From Baffinella frigidus (lineage: Eukaryota > Cryptophyceae > Cryptomonadales > Baffinellaceae), in NCBI GenBank assembly GCA_026770585.1, contig MU646303.1, positions 476,684 through 499,274 on the forward strand: a DNA stretch of 22,591 nucleotides, in the 5' to 3' direction. The notes under the pieces were generated by a model. The model was not told the origin of the DNA and did not search any database. It saw nothing but the letters and a program-made list of their open reading frames with translations. Position numbers and translations under genes: made by a program. Every line of letters begins with the position of its first letter. Position 1 is the stretch's first letter. Shown here in pieces: positions 1 to 6,300 of this stretch.

Positions 1-103
1 TCGTACCGGCAGAACTGGTTGTTTTCGTACCGGCAGAACTGGTTGTTTTCGTACCGGCAGAACTGGTTGTTTTCGTACCGGCAGAACTGGTTGTTCTCGT
101 AGT
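1..103 (-). repeat. 24-bp tandem array made from a redox-domain exon
   Basis: Four 24-bp units start at 1, 25, 49 and 73, with a partial fifth at 97; the window opens inside the array. Read on the minus strand each unit is eight codons, YENNQFCR, the sequence at the end of the exon at 391-331. The array therefore looks like a tandem expansion of coding sequence, still in frame. Minus-strand sequence just before it (around 104-110) diverges from the 391-331 exon. Whether this array is translated is unknown. Confidence 0.85.
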
Positions 104-176
104 TCCGGGAGGGGTAAGGGTTTATCGAGGGCTGCTGGGCCGGGTGCACGAGAGGAGAATTAATCAAACCACAAGC

Positions 177-318
177 CACTTAGCAGCCACCGGGGGCTTC
201 ACGGATACAGTCCATCTTAACGATGTGATCTAGAATCGCATCCATTGCCTCGGATTCCAACCGGAATGTCGCCTTGCTCTCAGGGCGAAAAGGAACTCGA
301 CCGCTGCCAAGTGGGGCG
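177..318 (+). mobile_element. MITE family 1 copy (CCACTTAGCAGC termini)
   Basis: Starts CCACTTAGCAGC and ends GCTGCCAAGTGG, giving short terminal inverted repeats. The body contains GGGGCTTCACGGATACAGTC. The same ~140-bp unit recurs at 10327-10470 (plus) and 12536-12677 (minus), and its end alone at about 22152-22192. There is no coding capacity, so it is a non-autonomous DNA element. It sits immediately next to the donor side of the exon at 331-391. No clean target duplication was recognised. Confidence 0.75.
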
Positions 319-330
319 GCGGGCGCGCAC

Positions 331-391
331 CGGCAAAACTGGTTGTTCTCGTAGTTCCAGAGCTGAAGCGGCGCGGCGGGCGCCTCCTTGA
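331..391 (-). CDS. Exon 8: start of second GST-N domain
   Basis: Acceptor GAGCAG precedes base 391. The exon enters in phase 1, encodes KEAPAAPLQLWNYENNQFC, and leaves in phase 2 at donor GTGCGC (330-325). The PLxLWxYE...FCR pattern is typical of the second thioredoxin-like domain of the family. Its 3' end is the source of the 24-bp array at 1-103. A MITE lies just beyond the donor (177-318). Confidence 0.72.
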
Positions 392-3300
392 CTGCTCCCT
401 CCCACCGGGACATGCCGCGTCCTGCCGTTCGTGGGAGGGTTTGGGGGGGTTGGGTTTAGGGTTTGGGGGTTTGAGTTAAGGGTTTGGGGGGCTAGGGTCT
501 AAATCAGAACAGCGCCCTCTTCCATGGAGACATGCAGCGCCCTGCGGCGCATCCAATAGTTTTCATCCGTGGTCTATTGGAGCTATTGGAGCTATTGTAT
601 CTATTGAAGCCCATGGCTCTGACACTCTGCGTCATATACAGCAGTTGTTTTTGTGATATATAGGAGTTTTTTGGTGATATACAGGAGTTGGGTTGACTAC
701 GGGGTTTTCATTTTGAAAAGGAGTCTCGTTCAATTTCACTGGTTTTTGCCCTTTTCAGGTACGAAATGGATCACGTGAACCCCGGGTGGAGCTGTTGAAG
801 ATATTGGAGCCATTGGAACCATTGGCCATTGGAGATGTCGAAGCAGGCGGCTCTAGAGCTGTGATATCACTCGATCCTGTAAGTGGCGGACGGGCGAATA
901 TTCGCCCTAACTCGCCCTAGGCAGGTCCTAGGGCCCTACCGTAGGGCGTATGCGAATACTCGCCACTTAAGGGATAACCATCCCGGGAGGGATGAGCTCT
1001 GCGCGGAGCAGCTTCCCAGACGCCACAACGAGCGCTCGAAACCTCCACTTTTGACATCATTCAGTGAAAATCCCCTGAGTACTTAAGTCAACGACGTCAG
1101 ATCTGGCGTGGATAAGGCTGCAGTTTCCCTCGAGGCCTCCGGCGTGGCGGGAGGGATGGGCTCAGGCGCGTGCACACGCAGTCAATAGTCTAATCCCTAA
1201 CCCCTAAAATCTAAAATCTAAAGCCACTAGTCGCGGGGGGCGAGGCTGAGAACAGGTCGTTTGGATACACAGGCCATTGTCGCGTGGCAGTATCACGGGG
1301 GTGGGGTTATCCCTCAAGTGTACAGCATCCCGGGTTATTCCTCAAGCAATTGACCCCCAAGAGGTCCTAGTCTGGTCCTAGGACCCAACGGTAGGGCATA
1401 TGAGCCTACTCGCCACTTGAGGGATATCGCGGGGGGGTGAGGCTCGGAACCTGCGCGGAGCAGCGTGGGGACCCAGCCGGTGAGGAGCGTGGACTCGAGG
1501 AGCAGCGGGGGGAAGCTGCGCACGCGGGGGGGTGTCAGAAACACTGTGTGGGTGATTACCCTGACTCGGTTCTTGCAGCGTTCGGCTTCGACGCGCGAGG
1601 GAAATGGCAGCTTTTTCATCAAAAGGCCCACGGCTTCGATTCCCTATGGGAGAAGAGTATGAGATGATATCACAATAACCCGTGATATCACAAATAATCC
1701 CAAACTCGCAGATACGTATGGCCTCGATTCCCTACGTCAGAAACCAGGTCCACGGCTCTGATTCCCTGTGGGAGAAGAGTGCTAGAGGATGTGTTGGGAT
1801 GCCCCGTGTTTCCCCTTGACTCGCGTACTTGGCTTCTGATAACGGGCACGTGGAGGCGCTGAGGATGCTGGTCGAGGCTGGGGGCAAGAAGTTGGTGATG
1901 CTGGCGAACAAGAATGGCATCGTTCAGACTACGCGCGAGGGAAATGGCATCTTTTTCATCAAACGGCCCTTTTGATGCATCAGACGGCCCACGGCTTCGA
2001 TCCCCTACGGAACAAGAGTATGAGATGATATCACAATAACCCGTGGTATCACAAATACTCCTAAACTCGCAGATATGTTGTCGCGGGGGACAGTACCTGG
2101 CGCCCTGGCCATAAGTGGCGAGCAGGTAGTTAGCGATGTCCGCGCTTTCTGCCGTTCGAAAAGGGTTCAGCGTTCAGACACGGCGCCATTTTCGATGCAC
2201 GTACTACACACTCAGACTTTCCCGACAAACTCAGCGTGCTATCTTATGGACCACTCGCATGAAGGGTTTAGGGTGGCGCGATTCAGGGTTGCGGGTTGAA
2301 GTTAGGGCCACCCCAACCCCGCAACCCTGAATCGAAAACGGGCACCTCTCACTACGGTTTTGGTTTGCGATTCAGGGTTGCGGGTTTTGGGAGGACCGTA
2401 GAGAGAGGTGCCCGTGTTCTCATCGATCATGTATGGGAACAGCTGCTTGCCCCCCAACGATGCCACCTGCGAGAGGTTGGGATTTAGGGGTTTAGAGGTT
2501 AGGGTTTAGGGTTTGGGGTTTAGGGTTGGGTTTAGAGTTCAGGGGTTGGGGTGCAGGCTGCTTGCCCCCCAGCGCTGCCACCTGAGGGTCCAGGGTTTAT
2601 GGTTTGGGGTTAGGGTTTAGGGTTTAGGGGTGAGGATTTGGGTTCAGGGTTTAGGGTTTAGCCTGATTTCCCCCAAACGCTGCTACCTGACAGGGGTTGG
2701 GATTTAGGGGTTAGGGTTTAGGGTTAGGGGGTTGGGTTCTGGATTTTGGGTTTAGGGTAGGCGCAGGGTTTTCACGCACTGTTCATCCCTCAGTGGCGAG
2801 CGGTTCACATTTGACCCGAAGCAGGGCGCGAGTCTGTACGTATAGGCCTAAGCAAGAGGTAATAGGCTACTCGCCACTTGAGAGATTCGTCACATGACCC
2901 GATCGCGGAAAGATCATGTGCAGTGCCACCTATCCCGTAAGTGGCGGACGGGCGAATATTCGCCCTATTCTATGAGCCAGTCAACCTCTTTTCTTATGAG
3001 CCAGTTAACCCTATCCCTTGAGTGGCCAAGCGGTCAAATTTGACCGCCAAGAGGTTCTAGGCAGGTCCTAGGGCCCTACCGAAGGGCGTATGAGCCTACT
3101 CGCCACTTCATGATGCACAGCACGTCTGTGGAAAGCTCAGGCTCAGAGCAGTGCGAAGCCATGCGAACAACCGCCCGAGTACGCCTGACAACACGGTGGA
3201 CTACGAACCTTTCATCAAAAATCAACTAACCTGCAGACAATCAACTTTTAAGGATTTTTCTAATGCAATTTGGTCACGTAACCCCCTGGAATCCAGGCCC

Positions 3301-6300
3301 AACGAAACCTTCGAAGCCCACCGTGTGGGTAGGCCCTATGACTCCTACACGAGACGCGGAACTAAGCGCCCTAGGGCCTACCGTAAGTCCTGTGCAGTAT
3401 TCTACGCATAGTAGCCTTCAGGGGTGGTACACCGGGTAGCCTTCAGGGGTGGTACACCGAGTAGCAGTATTCTACGCATGTAGCCTTCAGGGGTGGTACA
3501 CCGAGTAGCCTTCAGGGGTGGTACACCGGGTCCATATAAAAGCTGTATTCGCTGCTTTACCGAATGTGGTTCAGGGTGAAGGGCGCAATCCGTTGACCGG
3601 TCCTAACCAGCACACCTCGCACACATACCTCACCTCGTATAGGCCTAAGTAAGCGGTAATAGGCTACTCGCCACTTGGGAGATTCGTCACATGGCCCGAT
3701 CGCTGATTGATGCGGTTCAAACTAGAGGGCAGAATCCGTTGATCGGTCCTAAAAACCAAGCATGACTCACACGCATACCTCACCTCGGCTGAGCCACCAA
3801 GTTTCGGTTAGGATTTCCGTAGGAACAACCCTATGTACGTACGGGTTGCCGAATGAGGTTCAGGGTGGAGGGCGCACACCTACTAGCTCTATCTGAGGTT
3901 TATTCTGGCTCGTCCTAAAGGCTTTATATTCGCCCTTTTGTACTGGATTTCTCCTCTCAAATGATTTTAAGGACCTGAACCGCACACCACATTCCGGTTA
4001 GGATTTCCGTAGGAACAACCCTATGCCCCTACGGGTTGCCAAATGAGGTTCAGGGTGGAGGGCGCACACCTCGTTGCGGTGGCGGATCGAACCCTTGGGG
4101 TAGGGCAGCACCTCGTTGACCGGTCCTAAAAACAAAAAACATAACTAACACGCACCGCGCCCGGACACGAAAAGGTCTACTTCCAAAATCTGGCGTGGTA
4201 TTTCACCTCGTTGCGGTGGCGGATCGAACCCTTGGGGCAGGGCCGCACCTCCACCTGCAGGGGGGAGCACCACTTATTCATCACATCCACGCCAGGTCAT
4301 TAGTCACAATTTCAGGACGCAACGGTTCGGTTCGTGGTACTAAATGGTACGTACTGACCCGGCCACATGCGACGGTTCGTCCTTTCCACGTCCGTTCCGA
4401 ATACATTTTTTTCGAATCCGAGTGATTTTTTTTAAAAAAAGACTTCTAGCTGAAATTCTGACAAATGACCTGGCGTGGTCTAACATAAAAAGCACGACCG
4501 TTAAAAGCATGAACACGCAAGCTCAAAGCGGCCGAGATTTTAGCGGTTGTACCTGCATGGGGGAAGCGCTATTTATGCATCACATGAAAAGCACGACCGT
4601 TAAAAACACGTGCAAGCTCGAAGCGGATTTTATCGGTCGTGCTGTTAATGGTCGTGTTTTGCACCGCGGGAAGCTCAGATTCTGTGCAGGGAGAGATGGG
4701 GGGGGCAGACGCCAGTTTTTTTTACACAAAAAGTTTTTTTATGTCATGTTTTTTTGTCATTCTCTTACCTCGAGGTCGAGGCAGGTGACAAGCTCCCGTA
4801 CGCGGCGGCAGAAGGGGCACGACTGAATAACACACCACGAGCGCTGCCCGCTGAGACAAAACATCGAGAGTGGGACGTCTCAGAGCAAAAGGGAACCTCC
4901 ATTACTAGCAGCAACAGTCCACGCCAGGGCGCGCGAAACATCCACGTTTGACATCTCCCGCACGCGGCGGCAGAAGGGGCACGCCTCGATCCCTCAGGAT
5001 TGATTGGTTTCAGGTTGAGGAGTACCACGCCAGAGGCCTCGAGCCATCAACTTTTGACTCTTGCTGCGAAATCCCGAGGGATTCCAAAATCATCGACGCC
5101 AGATCTGGCGTCGATACGGCAGTTACCCTCGAGGCGTCTGGCGTGGTAAGAGCGTCACAAAAACCTCGGGGTTGAGGTGCGTGACAAGCTACCGTACGCG
5201 GCGGCTGAGAGGGGCACGTCTGAAAAACCACACGAAGAGCGCTGCCCGCTGAGACAAAACATCGAGAGTGGGACGTCTCAGAGCAAAAGGGAACCTCCAT
5301 TATTAGCAGCAACAGTCCACGCCAGGGCGCTTGAAAAATCCACGTTTGACATCTTTCAAGGGGAATGCCTTGAATTCTTAAGTCAACCGCACCAGATCTG
5401 GCGCGGATAAAGCGTCGGTTTCCCTGGATCATTGTGGCGTGGGTGGACACCTCGAGGTCGAGGTAGGTGACCAGCTCCCGCACGCGGCGGCAGAAGGGGC
5501 ACACCTCGAATTCGTAGATCACGATCGCCTTCTCAGGACGCACACTCCTCGCGTGGTAGGTGCCCTCCTCGCAGTTTGGTGATTCTCCTACCTCCCAAAA
5601 GGAAGGTTCCGCACTCTCCCGAGATCTACCAGTCTGAGTCGGTCTGTTGTTTTGATGTAAGTCGGTCTGTTTTTGTATATTTCCGGTCTGTCTTTGTGCA
5701 TGTTTTCTTGGTGACGATCTTACCTCGAGGTCGAGGTAGGTGACAAGCTCCCGCACGCGCCGGCAGAAAGGGCACGCCTCGAACTCGTAGATCACAATCG
5801 GCTTCTCAAGACGCACCTGCGCCGCAACGAGCTCAGTCCCAGTCTAGTTACTCTCGCCAATCGCCAATTTCTTCGGACCCGGGCTCACCAAATTTCATCT
5901 CGAAAGATAACTGAATCAGTTCCCTAATTAGCGTTTTCATTCAATTAGGAGGCCTAATTGAATTTACTATGCCTTCACTAATTTCTCCTAGTCAACCTCC
6001 TATTGAAAAGGAACTGATTCAGTTATCTTCCGAGATGAAATTAGTGAGCCCACATAGGTTGGGACTGAGCTAGGCATCGTGCATTCGTCCACGCTGGATG
6101 CTCCCAGGCGGGATACGCTTCGAACTCGTAGATGACGATCGGCTTCTCAAGACGCACCTGCCACGCGAGGAGGTTATCTCTGAGAAACACTTTTAGAAGT
6201 CCTTTTCCTAATTGGGCCTTTCAAGGGCCTGAGGCGCACTGACGGTCACGTGACCCAGAATCCGGCAGAAGGCGAGCAAGTGCTGACTGCCGTTGAGTTT

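Noticed and set aside
2097-2148. CTCGCCACTTA in exon 6 matching the MITE family 2 terminus
   Set aside because: Only about 11 bp match and the codons fit the protein family, so I take it as chance, although a MITE end derived from the exon cannot be excluded.
3530-3545. TATAAA box after the minisatellite
   Set aside because: It lies within intron 4 of the minus-strand gene, and no coding start follows on the plus strand.
4207-4254. GGGTTCGATCCGCCACC resembling a tRNA T-arm (minus strand)
   Set aside because: It is the KGSIRHR codon run of exon 4; no tRNA structure surrounds it.
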